The notes beneath the pieces are model-generated. The model was not told the DNA's origin, did no database searches, and worked only from the letters and a program-made list of their open reading frames with translations. Source: Proteobacteria bacterium UBA6908 (GTDB lineage Bacteria > Pseudomonadota > Gammaproteobacteria > Acidiferrobacterales > UBA6901). Taken from it: a stretch of 22,440 nt of DNA. The DNA is taken from NCBI GenBank assembly GCA_002451085.1, contig DKBE01000045.1:23056-45495 (forward strand), written 5' to 3'. Below, piece by piece: positions 6,875-13,881 of this stretch; the stretch's first letter is position 1; each line of letters begins with the position of its first letter. Position numbers and translations under genes: made by a program.

Positions 6875-7696
6875 TCAGCCTTCCTTGTGCTTGTCCTTTC
6901 GGATCATGGCGTAGGCGGAGTGATTGTGGATCGATTCAAAGTTCTCCGATTCCACGACGTAGGCATCGATCCGCGGGTCGGCATTCAGTTGAGCGGCGAC
7001 ATCGCGCACCATGTCCTCGACAAACTTCGGGTTCTCGTAGGCCCGTTCGGTGACAAATTTTTCGTCCGGACGCTTGAGCAGGCCGTAAAGCTCACAGCTG
7101 GCCTGTTTTTCAACCAGGTCGATGAGATCTTCCACCCACACAAACGTATTGGTCTGAACGGCAACCGTGACGTGGGAGCGCTGGTTATGTGCTCCGTACT
7201 TGGAAATTTCCTTGGAGCAGGGGCACAGACTGGTGACCGGCACAATGACCTTGATGGTCATGGTGTCCTGACCGCCGTGAATCTCGCCGAGGAAAGTGAC
7301 CTGGTAGTCCATCAGGCTTTTCACGCCCGACACCGGCGCCACCTTATTAATGAAATACGGGAAGCCCATCTCGATATGGCCGACTTCGGCTTCGAGACGC
7401 TTGCTCATTTCGCCCAACATGTCCTTGAACGATTCCACCGAGATTTCCATGTCGTGAGCATTCAGGATCTCGACAAACCGCGACATGTGCGTGCCTTTGA
7501 AGTTGTGGGGCAGCTCCACGAACATATTGAAATTGGCGATGGTGTGTTGCACGCCCTGGGAGCGGTCCTTGACCAGCACCGGGTGGCGGATGTCCTTGAT
7601 GCCAACCTTGTCGATGGCGATATGGCGCTTGTCCGGCTTGCTCTGGACGTCGGCGATTTCAACCACGCGGGTTTTGGGGGTGTGTTGGCTGCTCAT
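6875..7696 (-). CDS. folE2: GTP cyclohydrolase FolE2 (type IB)
   Basis: The enzyme converts GTP to 7,8-dihydroneopterin triphosphate, the first step towards tetrahydrofolate and queuosine. The 273-aa sequence is typical of FolE2: '[50 protein letters not shown]' region at residues 29-78, the active-site stretch '[23 protein letters not shown]', and the end '[13 protein letters not shown]'. Cys158 and His170 are spaced by 12, as are the catalytic Cys147 and His159 of the Neisseria enzyme. The ATG at 7696 has GGGAG about 9 nt upstream; the frame stays open further upstream but those codons overlap dxs and lack family features. It begins 61 nt after dxs. FolE2 does not depend strictly on zinc and is zinc-repressed in some bacteria. 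No separate folE is in the window. Confidence 0.95.
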   Translation of the reverse strand: MSSQHTPKTRVVEIADVQSKPDKRHIAIDKVGIKDIRHPVLVKDRSQGVQHTIANFNMFVELPHNFKGTHMSRFVEILNAHDMEISVESFKDMLGEMSKRLEAEVGHIEMGFPYFINKVAPVSGVKSLMDYQVTFLGEIHGGQDTMTIKVIVPVTSLCPCSKEISKYGAHNQRSHVTVAVQTNTFVWVEDLIDLVEKQASCELYGLLKRPDEKFVTERAYENPKFVEDMVRDVAAQLNADPRIDAYVVESENFESIHNHSAYAMIRKDKHKEG

Positions 7697-7733
7697 GAAA
7701 AGGCTCCCGAGACCCCCGGCGGATACGGCGGGG

Positions 7734-7747
7734 AATTGTTGACAATT
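7734..7747. promoter_or_regulatory. Short palindrome before folE2
   Basis: AATTGT-TG-ACAATT is a perfect 6-bp inverted repeat with a 2-nt spacer, 38 nt upstream of the folE2 ATG in the 61-nt gap after dxs. It is AT-rich against GC-rich flanks, so it could be an operator. It does not clearly match the gammaproteobacterial Zur box as I remember it. Confidence 0.35.
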
Positions 7748-7757
7748 GCGGTCAAGT

Positions 7758-9644
7758 TTAAGCGCTTTCTGCCCGTGATGCAACCGCGCGCGGTGAGAAG
7801 CGGAGGATAGCACGGCGCAGTCCGGCCACGTCGAGCTCGCAGGCAGCGAGCTGTTCAGTACGATCGGCGTGCTCAATGAAGCGGTCCGGGATCCCGAGGT
7901 TGAGTCGTGCGGCGGGCAGTCCGGCGGCCACCAGGCACTCGTTGACGGCACTGCCGGCGCCACCGGCAATCGCATTTTCCTCGACGGTCACGACCAGTGC
8001 ATGGGTGCGCGCCAGTTCGAGCAAGAGTTCCTGATCGAGCGGTTTGACGAAGCGCATGTTGACCACGGTGGCATCCATCTCCTCACCGACGATCAGTGCG
8101 TTGTCGAGCAACGGTCCAAAGACTAGGATCGCGATATCACGGCCGTGCCGGCGAATCTCCGCCTTGCCGACCGGCAGGCGGCGGCTTGCCGGTGTGCGAT
8201 TGGTCGCGCGGCTGACGGCGCGCGGATAGCGCACAGCAGCCGGTCCCGGCAGGTGCATGGCCGTGGTCAGCATCGCATCGAGTTCATCGGCATCGGCCGG
8301 GGTCATGACAGTGATATTCGGCAGGCAGCGCAGGTACGTCAGATCAAATGCACCGTGATGGGTTGGACCATCAGGACCGACAAGTCCGCCGCGATCGATG
8401 GCGAACAGCACCGGCAGATTCTGCAGGCAGATATCGTGAATCACCTGGTCGTAGGCGCGCTGCAGGAAGGTTGAATAGATCGCGACCACCGGTCGGAAGC
8501 CCTCGCAGGCCAGGCCGGCCGCGAAGGTGAGGGCATGCGGCTCGGCGATGCCGACGTCGTAGTAGCGATCCGGAAAGCGCTGCGAGAATTCGACCAGACC
8601 GGAGCCTTCGCGCATGGCCGGTGTGATGCCCAGCAACAGCGGATCCTGTTCGGCCATGGCACACAGCCACTGGCCGAACGCCTGGGTGTAGGTCAGCCCG
8701 GCCGGTTTCTTTTCCATCTTGCCGGTGGCTGGATCGAAAGGAGATACCCCGTGGTAAACACACGGATCACCCTCGGCCGGTTCGTAACCTTTGCCCTTGC
8801 GCGTGACCACGTGCAGGAAGCGCGGACCCTTCAGGTCTTTCAGGTTGCGCAGGGTCTTGAGTAGCGTATGAATGTCGTGGCCGTCGATGGGTCCGTAATA
8901 GTCAAATCCCAGCTCCTCAAACAGCGTCGACGGCATGACCATGCCCTTCATGTGTTCCTCGGCGCGCTTGGCCAGCTCCCACACCGGCGGCAGCGTAGAG
9001 AGCACGGTCTTGGAGCCTTCGCGCATGCGGGTGTACACCTTGCCGGACAGGATCCGGGCCAGGTAATTCGACATTGCGCCGACATTCGGTGAAATCGACA
9101 TGTCGTTGTCGTTCAGGATCACCAGCAGGTTGGCATCCATGTTGCCGGCGTTGTTCAGTGCCTCATAGGCCATGCCGCCGGACAGGGCGCCGTCACCGAT
9201 GATGGCGACAACCTGGCGATCGGAGCCTTCGCGTGCCGCGGCCACGGCCATGCCGAGGGCGGCGCTGATGGAAGTTGACGCATGCCCGACGCCAAAGGTG
9301 TCATACATACTTTCTTCGCGGCGTGGAAAGCCGGCCGGGCCGTCTTTCAGACGCAGGCGCGACATCTGCCCGCGCCGTCCGGTCAGGATCTTGTGCGGGT
9401 AGGTCTGGTGGCCGACATCCCACACCAGCCGGTCATCCGGGGTATTGAAGACATAGTGCAGGGCAATGGTCAGTTCCACGGCACCGAGGCCGGCGGCCAG
9501 ATGTCCTCCGGTCTTGCTGACCGTCTCGATCAGGGTCCGACGCAGCTCATCGGCCAACGGCACCAGCGATGACTCCGGCAGAGCGCGCAGGTCTGCCGGC
9601 AGGTTGACCTGCTCGAGAAGGGAGGTGTTGGTGGCAGCACGCAT
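7758..9644 (-). CDS. dxs: 1-deoxy-D-xylulose-5-phosphate synthase
   Basis: The enzyme condenses pyruvate and glyceraldehyde 3-phosphate to DXP, using thiamine diphosphate. This opens the MEP route to isoprenoids and also feeds thiamine and pyridoxal synthesis. At 628 aa it is full length. Visible landmarks are His49 in '[14 protein letters not shown]', '[18 protein letters not shown]' (74-91), the ThDP/Mg motif from GDGALSGG (150-157) to NDN (178-180), the catalytic glutamate region '[16 protein letters not shown]' (Glu368), and '[12 protein letters not shown]' (424-434). Its ATG follows the ispA stop codon with no gap, which implies translational coupling in the xseB-ispA-dxs operon. Confidence 0.98.
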   Translation of the reverse strand: MRAATNTSLLEQVNLPADLRALPESSLVPLADELRRTLIETVSKTGGHLAAGLGAVELTIALHYVFNTPDDRLVWDVGHQTYPHKILTGRRGQMSRLRLKDGPAGFPRREESMYDTFGVGHASTSISAALGMAVAAAREGSDRQVVAIIGDGALSGGMAYEALNNAGNMDANLLVILNDNDMSISPNVGAMSNYLARILSGKVYTRMREGSKTVLSTLPPVWELAKRAEEHMKGMVMPSTLFEELGFDYYGPIDGHDIHTLLKTLRNLKDLKGPRFLHVVTRKGKGYEPAEGDPCVYHGVSPFDPATGKMEKKPAGLTYTQAFGQWLCAMAEQDPLLLGITPAMREGSGLVEFSQRFPDRYYDVGIAEPHALTFAAGLACEGFRPVVAIYSTFLQRAYDQVIHDICLQNLPVLFAIDRGGLVGPDGPTHHGAFDLTYLRCLPNITVMTPADADELDAMLTTAMHLPGPAAVRYPRAVSRATNRTPASRRLPVGKAEIRRHGRDIAILVFGPLLDNALIVGEEMDATVVNMRFVKPLDQELLLELARTHALVVTVEENAIAGGAGSAVNECLVAAGLPAARLNLGIPDRFIEHADRTEQLAACELDVAGLRRAILRFSPRAVASRAESA

Positions 9645-10535
9645 TCAATGTGTTCGGGCGATGACAAAGTCGGCAATTTCGCGGAGAAGGAAACCATTAT
9701 CCCCCAATGGCGCCAGACTTTCGAGCGCGGATGCATGGTGTTCCCGGGCCAGTAATTTGGCGCGCTCTAGGCCGAGAATGGCCGGATAGGTGGGCTTGGC
9801 TCTTTCCTGATCGCTGCCCTGCGGTTTTCCCAGGGTCGCGGTATCGCCTTCCACGTCCAGAATATCATCCACGATCTGGAAGGCCAGCCCGATGTGGGTG
9901 GCATAATCATCCAGATGGGTCAGAAGTGATGGAGGCGAGCTGGCCGCCAGTGCACCGATGGTGACGGCGGCCCGTATCAGGGCGCCGGTCTTGCGGGCAT
10001 GCATGTCTTCCAGCTGGGCCAGCGTCAGGGTATGGCCCACAGCGGCCAAATCAATCGCCTGACCGCCAGCCATGCCTTGTGACCCGCTGGCCTGGGCCAG
10101 GATGGCCAGCATCTTCAGGCGAACGGCAGGAGCGACGGCGAGTGTTGGGTCATGGGCCATCAGCTCGAAGGCCAGCGTGTGCAAGGCGTCACCCGCCAGA
10201 ATGGCGGTTGCTTCATCGAACGCCTTGTGGAGCGTCGGGCGTCCGCGACGCAGGTCATCGTCATCCATGGCCGGCAGATCGTCATGGACTAGCGAATACG
10301 CATGCACCAATTCCAGAGCACAGGCCGGGACATCCAGCAGCTCGTCCGGTGCCCCGAGCGCCTCGCCCACGGCATACACCAGGGCGGCACGCAGACGTTT
10401 GCCGCCATCCAGCGTGGCGTAACGCATGGCAGCGTGCAACGCGGTGGGCGCATTGATGACTACAGGCAGGCGTTCGTCGAGCGCGGTCTCGACCCGCGCG
10501 CGCACGCGCGCTAGAAATGGCTGGAGCAGAGACAA
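9645..10535 (-). CDS. ispA: Farnesyl diphosphate synthase (geranyltranstransferase)
   Basis: It builds farnesyl diphosphate from DMAPP/GPP and IPP for quinone side chains, undecaprenyl phosphate and haem o. The 296-aa sequence has the aspartate-rich motifs of the short-chain type: 'DDLPAMDDDDLRRGRPT' (85-101) and 'FQIVDDILDVEGD' (219-231), plus 'GGKRLRA' (44-50). The codon at the expected start is TTG (10535), 4 nt after the xseB stop; the next in-frame Met lies beyond the first conserved helix, so TTG is very likely the true start. The gene directly abuts dxs downstream. Confidence 0.96.
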   Translation of the reverse strand: MSLLQPFLARVRARVETALDERLPVVINAPTALHAAMRYATLDGGKRLRAALVYAVGEALGAPDELLDVPACALELVHAYSLVHDDLPAMDDDDLRRGRPTLHKAFDEATAILAGDALHTLAFELMAHDPTLAVAPAVRLKMLAILAQASGSQGMAGGQAIDLAAVGHTLTLAQLEDMHARKTGALIRAAVTIGALAASSPPSLLTHLDDYATHIGLAFQIVDDILDVEGDTATLGKPQGSDQERAKPTYPAILGLERAKLLAREHHASALESLAPLGDNGFLLREIADFVIARTH

Positions 10536-10539
10536 TGGT

Positions 10540-10779
10540 TCAGTCGGCTTCTTCTGTATACGGGTCGATGCGCACGTCGCCGTTTTCGGACAGAAGCTTT
10601 TCTACCCGTTGCTCGGCTTCCTTGAGTCCCAGCTGGCAGGTGCGGGTCAACTCAATACCGCGCTGAAAGGATTTCAAGGCCTCTTCCAGATTCTGCTCAC
10701 CGGATTCCATCTTGGCGACGATTTTTTCGAGCTCGTTCAGGGCGGCCTCGAAGTCAGGTAATGCAGATTTTTTCGGCAC
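10540..10779 (-). CDS. xseB: Exodeoxyribonuclease VII small subunit
   Basis: The 79-aa protein matches XseB in length and sequence: 'FEAALNELEKIVAKMESGEQNLEEALKSFQRGIEL', then 'AEQRVEKLL'. It binds the XseA large subunit to form the single-strand exonuclease VII; xseA is not in this window. The start is GTG at 10779, with GGAGG 4 nt upstream. It is first in the operon with ispA and dxs, the order familiar from E. coli. Confidence 0.95.
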   Translation of the reverse strand: MPKKSALPDFEAALNELEKIVAKMESGEQNLEEALKSFQRGIELTRTCQLGLKEAEQRVEKLLSENGDVRIDPYTEEAD

Positions 10780-10808
10780 AGGACCTCCGACGGGTTCAGA
10801 ATGCGGGA

Positions 10809-10837
10809 ACGCTAGCCGAGCCGTTGTTCCCCGTCAA
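10809..10837 (-). promoter_or_regulatory. Likely promoter of the xseB-ispA-dxs operon
   Basis: On the - strand TTGACG (10837-10832, five of six) is followed after exactly 17 nt by TAGCGT (10814-10809, three of six). The predicted transcript starts near 10802, leaving a leader of about 20 nt that carries GGAGG and the GTG start. The -10 is poor, so this is moderate evidence. Confidence 0.5.
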
Positions 10838-11215
10838 TTGCCGATTTGGCATTCAGCCAGACACGATGCCGCGGTGTGTGGACGACGCACCGCAAGCGGC
10901 ATCGATCATGGCCTGTGTGGACACGCGCGGCACTGGATGACCACGACAGGCGGTGAATCCGGATCGGAAAAAAAGGGCAGGGCCATACTGTGATTCTCAG
11001 GGCACCAGTGTGGCTCCTGTGTACCGGACCGAAAAAAAACCGCTTTGTTCATAGGCCATAACGGGTTAGAGTAATTCCAGGGACGCTGGGATGGATCGGG
11101 GATAGCGACGCCAACACTGCCGCAGGCAGGATTATTTCAAGGATGAGGTGCGTTGTTCCTCCGCTGTACCGGGAACGGATTCGTATTGTGCCTGGGAAGG
11201 CTGGTCCTGAGTCGT
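10838..11215. other. Intergenic region between xseB and the diguanylate cyclase gene
   Basis: The divergent gap is about 436 nt from the xseB start to the cyclase start; this part is what remains beyond the xseB promoter. It contains no convincing gene. It holds two similar segments, CCGGATCGGAAAAAAA (10959-10974) and CCGGACCGAAAAAAAA (11024-11039), 65 nt apart. I see no strong sigma-70 promoter for the cyclase and no riboswitch that I can recognise. TTG-initiated extension of the cyclase frame to 11153 is possible. Confidence 0.45.
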
Positions 11216-12688
11216 ATGGGGGCAGTAATGGTAGAGGAGGCATCCTCAGCCGGCAGCGGTGCCGAGGCAATGGGCCGCATTCTGGAGCGGCTGTTGTCGA
11301 GCGCCGCCGGCAGCGTGATCTATGATCAGCTTGCCCGGCTGGTGGGCGAATGGATCGACCTCGAAATCGAGGCCGGCCATTCGTACCGGAATCTGGCGAC
11401 GTTGTTGCTGGAAGACATCGCGCGCGATTGTTCCAGCGAACATGTCATGTCAATGGTGGCCCGACTGGTTCAAGCGCGGCATACCACCGATCATCCTGTT
11501 ACCACCTTGTCGCATCACGTGCGACATGCTGACCTGGCCTCGCGCCTGGCTTCGGATGAGCGATTGTCCCGGGCATTGCAAATGCTCTGCGATCGTCTCG
11601 ACGGTCAGTCACGCTCTGTCGACACCGTGCCTCCTCCTCGCAGTGAAGAGCGACAATCCGCTGATCGTACGGCTACACCCTGTCCGAACGAGCCGGCGCG
11701 GATGCCCGTCGCCACACCTGCTTCCGCCAGCGATCTGCGGCGAACATCCGATCACGCAGACAACGTGCATGCTTACGTGCCGCAACGGCAGCCCGGTGCC
11801 GAGCTTCGCGTCGATCATGCCTACCGCCAGCATCTCGACCGCCAGCGAGATGAAATCGACAAGCTGCAGGCGGATCTGACCCGCAAGGTGCGCGAGGCCA
11901 TTGAACAGAACAAGGAGTTTGGCGACCTGCTGCGTATTGAACGCAATGCACTGCAACAGGCTGAGAACGTGCGGGAAGTGGTGGCATTGCGCCAGATCCT
12001 GCTCGGCGGCGTCGATGAACTGCTGAATGGCCAGCAGGCGCTGGCCGAGAACCTGTCCAGCACGAGCGAAATGCTGGGCCTCATCGAAACTGACAGCGCG
12101 CGCCTGCAGGAGGAGCTCGACAAGGTGCGGCAACTCAGTCTGACGGACGAATCCACCGGTTTGCCGAACCGGCGCGCGTTTCTGCGCCGTCTGGAAGACG
12201 AGATCAGCCGCGCGGAGCGCTATGGCTTGCCGCTGACCATCGCCATTCTGGATCTCGATGAATTCAAGCAGGTCAATGATGCATACGGCCATGCCGCCGG
12301 TGACTGTGTGCTGAAGCACTTCGCGGAGGAGGCGTTGTCCATCTTCCGGCATCACGACATGGTGGCCCGTTACGGTGGCGAAGAATTTTCGGTGCTCCTG
12401 CCCAGTACCACGCTCGATGGCGCCCAGGCGGCCTTGCGCAAGGTACAAAGCAAGGCCCGGGCCTCAGTCTGCGAGTATGAAAAAAATACCCTGCCGCTGC
12501 CGACCTTTTCATGCGGTCTGGCGCTGTATACGGCTGGTGAATCACCGACCCTGTTGCTGGAGCGAGCCGATCGCGCGCTCTACCGGGCCAAGCAGCACGG
12601 CCGCAATCGCATTGAGCTGGATGTCGTCGATGCGCTGCGCCAGAAGACTGTGTCCACCAGGCCACACTCTGTCGATTCTGATATGTGA
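11216..12688 (+). CDS. Diguanylate cyclase with N-terminal helical domain and coiled coil
   Basis: The 490-aa cytosolic protein ends in a complete GGDEF domain (about residues 308-455). It makes cyclic di-GMP from two GTP. Landmarks are 'LTDESTGLPNRRAF' at the domain start, 'LDLDEFKQVNDAYGHAAGD', the active-site GGEEF (387-391) and, five residues before it, an intact inhibitory-site RxxD (RHHD, 378-381), so product feedback is expected. The N-terminal ~130 residues form a helical domain I cannot name. A Pro/Ser/Arg-rich linker (about 135-190) follows, then a coiled coil (about 204-309) that probably dimerises the cyclase domains. No membrane helix is seen. ATG 11216 was chosen; ATG 11228, with GGGGG 5 nt upstream, and TTG 11153 are alternatives. 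Confidence 0.9.
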   Translation: MGAVMVEEASSAGSGAEAMGRILERLLSSAAGSVIYDQLARLVGEWIDLEIEAGHSYRNLATLLLEDIARDCSSEHVMSMVARLVQARHTTDHPVTTLSHHVRHADLASRLASDERLSRALQMLCDRLDGQSRSVDTVPPPRSEERQSADRTATPCPNEPARMPVATPASASDLRRTSDHADNVHAYVPQRQPGAELRVDHAYRQHLDRQRDEIDKLQADLTRKVREAIEQNKEFGDLLRIERNALQQAENVREVVALRQILLGGVDELLNGQQALAENLSSTSEMLGLIETDSARLQEELDKVRQLSLTDESTGLPNRRAFLRRLEDEISRAERYGLPLTIAILDLDEFKQVNDAYGHAAGDCVLKHFAEEALSIFRHHDMVARYGGEEFSVLLPSTTLDGAQAALRKVQSKARASVCEYEKNTLPLPTFSCGLALYTAGESPTLLLERADRALYRAKQHGRNRIELDVVDALRQKTVSTRPHSVDSDM

Positions 12689-12800
12689 GCGGTCGGAAAT
12701 TCCTGCGTTTCTCGGTAGCCCAGCACCTCGTACCCCTTGGCAGCGCACCAGGAACAACACATCGTAGCCGCTCTGCGTTGCCCGTATGGCCGATGACATC

Positions 12801-12843
12801 AGCCAAGCAAATGGGCCGCACGAGGCGGCCCATTTGCTTGGCT
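12801..12843. repeat. 19-bp perfect inverted repeat abutting the tmRNA CCA end
   Basis: Arms 12801-12819 and 12825-12843 pair perfectly around a 5-nt loop (ACGAG). The repeat starts at the base right after the encoded CCA of ssrA. It would form a very stable hairpin on either strand, but no T-run follows on the ssrA strand (GATGTCATC) or on the other (TGGTGG). It may be a terminator shared by ssrA and the convergent cyclase gene, or a 3' processing signal. Confidence 0.7.
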
Positions 12844-13199
12844 TGGTGGAGGCGGCGGGAATCGAACCCGCGTCCGTAAGTCCTACAGCTTCAGTTCTAC
12901 ATGCGTAGCCTGCCGTTTATGTGGCCGTCCGGTCTCCGGCAGACAGGATGCTCGGACGGCTGAGCCTGCTTGGATTTAACACCGGCCCAACAGGCACGAG
13001 ACGGTGCGGTCCCGATTTTTTGACCTCTCGACCCCAATCCTACGGGCGCGGTTCAGGCGAGAGGCTCGCGGGTATTAGGCCGCGAGAGCGTAGTTGTCGT
13101 TGTTGGCAACTATGTTGTTTGCAGCTGGATTTACGAGGAACTCTGCACCTCGGCATGCCCTGAAGGTTTCGTGACCCACGTCGAAGCCAGGTCGCCCCC
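12844..13199 (-). ncRNA. ssrA: tmRNA (ssrA)
   Basis: It rescues stalled ribosomes and tags the nascent protein for proteolysis. The 3' end carries the tRNA-like T arm and acceptor (GGGTTCGATTCCCGCC then CTCCACCA, with CCA encoded), and the 5' end is GGGGGCGACCTGG. The seven-base acceptor strands GGGGGCG and CGCCTCC pair, with one G-T, which fixes the ends at 13199 and 12844 (356 nt). The tag frame is read from GCC at 13107 after TAGTT (as TAGTC in E. coli) and encodes ANNDNYALAA, with a stop at 13077-13075. With the alanine carried by tmRNA the tag is A-ANNDNYALAA. smpB, whose product delivers tmRNA, lies just upstream on the same strand. Confidence 0.97.
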
Positions 13200-13210
13200 A
13201 AAACGGTTTC

Positions 13211-13216
13211 AGTCTA
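13211..13216 (-). promoter_or_regulatory. Possible -10 box of ssrA
   Basis: TAGACT on the - strand (four of six) would start transcription near 13204, about 5 nt before the mature 5' end, consistent with trimming of a short leader by RNase P. No good -35 is found at 16-18 nt. Confidence 0.3.
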
Positions 13217-13309
13217 GCCGATTCATGGCACCAATGCAGCGCCGATTCGGCCGACTCCTTGCTTAGATGGAGTCATGGCACATTGGTTCCAACGGCCGTG
13301 GGGCGATTG

Positions 13310-13783
13310 TCAGCGTGAGCGCAGGGCGCGCGCCAACTCGCGGTCGGTTTCGCGTTTCTTGATGCTTTCGCGCTTGTCATGCGCCTGCTTGCCCTTGGCC
13401 AGGCCGATTTCGAGTTTCGCTTTGCCGCGTTTCCAGAACAACGACAGCGGGACCAGCGTGTAGCCCTTGCGCTCGACGGCGCCGATCAGCTTGCTGATCT
13501 CCTCGCGGTGCAGCAGCAGCTTGCGCATGCGTACCGGGTTGGGGTGAACATGCGTCGAGGCCGAGGGCAGCGGCGAGATATGCGACCCGATCAGAAAGAT
13601 TTCGCCATTCTCGACGATCACGTACGCCTCCTTGAGCTGCGCGCGTCCGGCGCGCAGGCTTTTCACTTCCCAGCCTTCGAGCACAATCCCGGCCTCGAAT
13701 TTGTCTTCGATGAAGTAGTCATGCCAGGCCTTGCGATTGTCGGCAATCCGGCTGGGGGCGGGTTTTTCGGCTTTTTTCGACAT
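13310..13783 (-). CDS. smpB: SsrA-binding protein SmpB
   Basis: SmpB binds the tRNA-like part of tmRNA and brings it to stalled ribosomes. The 157-aa sequence is typical: '[32 protein letters not shown]', 'GSHISPL', '[10 protein letters not shown]' and the basic C-terminal tail '[15 protein letters not shown]' that reads the empty mRNA channel. The ATG at 13783 is at the usual place. ssrA follows 110 nt downstream on the same strand, so the partners may share transcripts. Confidence 0.98.
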   Translation of the reverse strand: MSKKAEKPAPSRIADNRKAWHDYFIEDKFEAGIVLEGWEVKSLRAGRAQLKEAYVIVENGEIFLIGSHISPLPSASTHVHPNPVRMRKLLLHREEISKLIGAVERKGYTLVPLSLFWKRGKAKLEIGLAKGKQAHDKRESIKKRETDRELARALRSR

Positions 13784-13826
13784 GAAGGCAGATGAGCGGG
13801 GTGCGAATGAGGCGCCGGAGTGGCTC

Positions 13827-13832
13827 TATAAT
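13827..13832 (+). promoter_or_regulatory. -10 box (TATAAT) of the NSS transporter operon
   Basis: A perfect TATAAT lies in the 98-nt divergent gap after smpB. Transcription would begin near 13839, about 43 nt before the transporter ATG. No good -35 is present 17 nt upstream (CGAATG), so it may need an activator. The overlapping - strand TATTAT could serve smpB. Confidence 0.5.
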
Positions 13833-13881
13833 AACAGGGAGTCCGATTCCCCGTGGAATCGCGAGAGGATATGACCGCCCC

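Noticed and set aside
6851..7810. 319-codon open frame on the + strand opposite folE2
   Set aside because: It is antisense to a clear folE2 gene, has no family features, and its length is explained by codon bias of the real gene.
10712..10993. 93-codon + strand frame running out of xseB into the gap
   Set aside because: It starts antisense inside xseB and shows no conserved feature or ribosome site.
13062..13125. Longer tmRNA tag beginning at the GCA at 13122 (ANNIVANNDNYALAA)
   Set aside because: The TAGTT just before the GCC at 13107 matches the TAGTC that precedes the resume codon in E. coli, and the resulting 10-residue tag has the usual length.
12844..13199. Genomic island attachment at ssrA
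   Set aside because: tmRNA genes often serve as attachment sites, but no integrase, second att copy or foreign gene is seen in the window.
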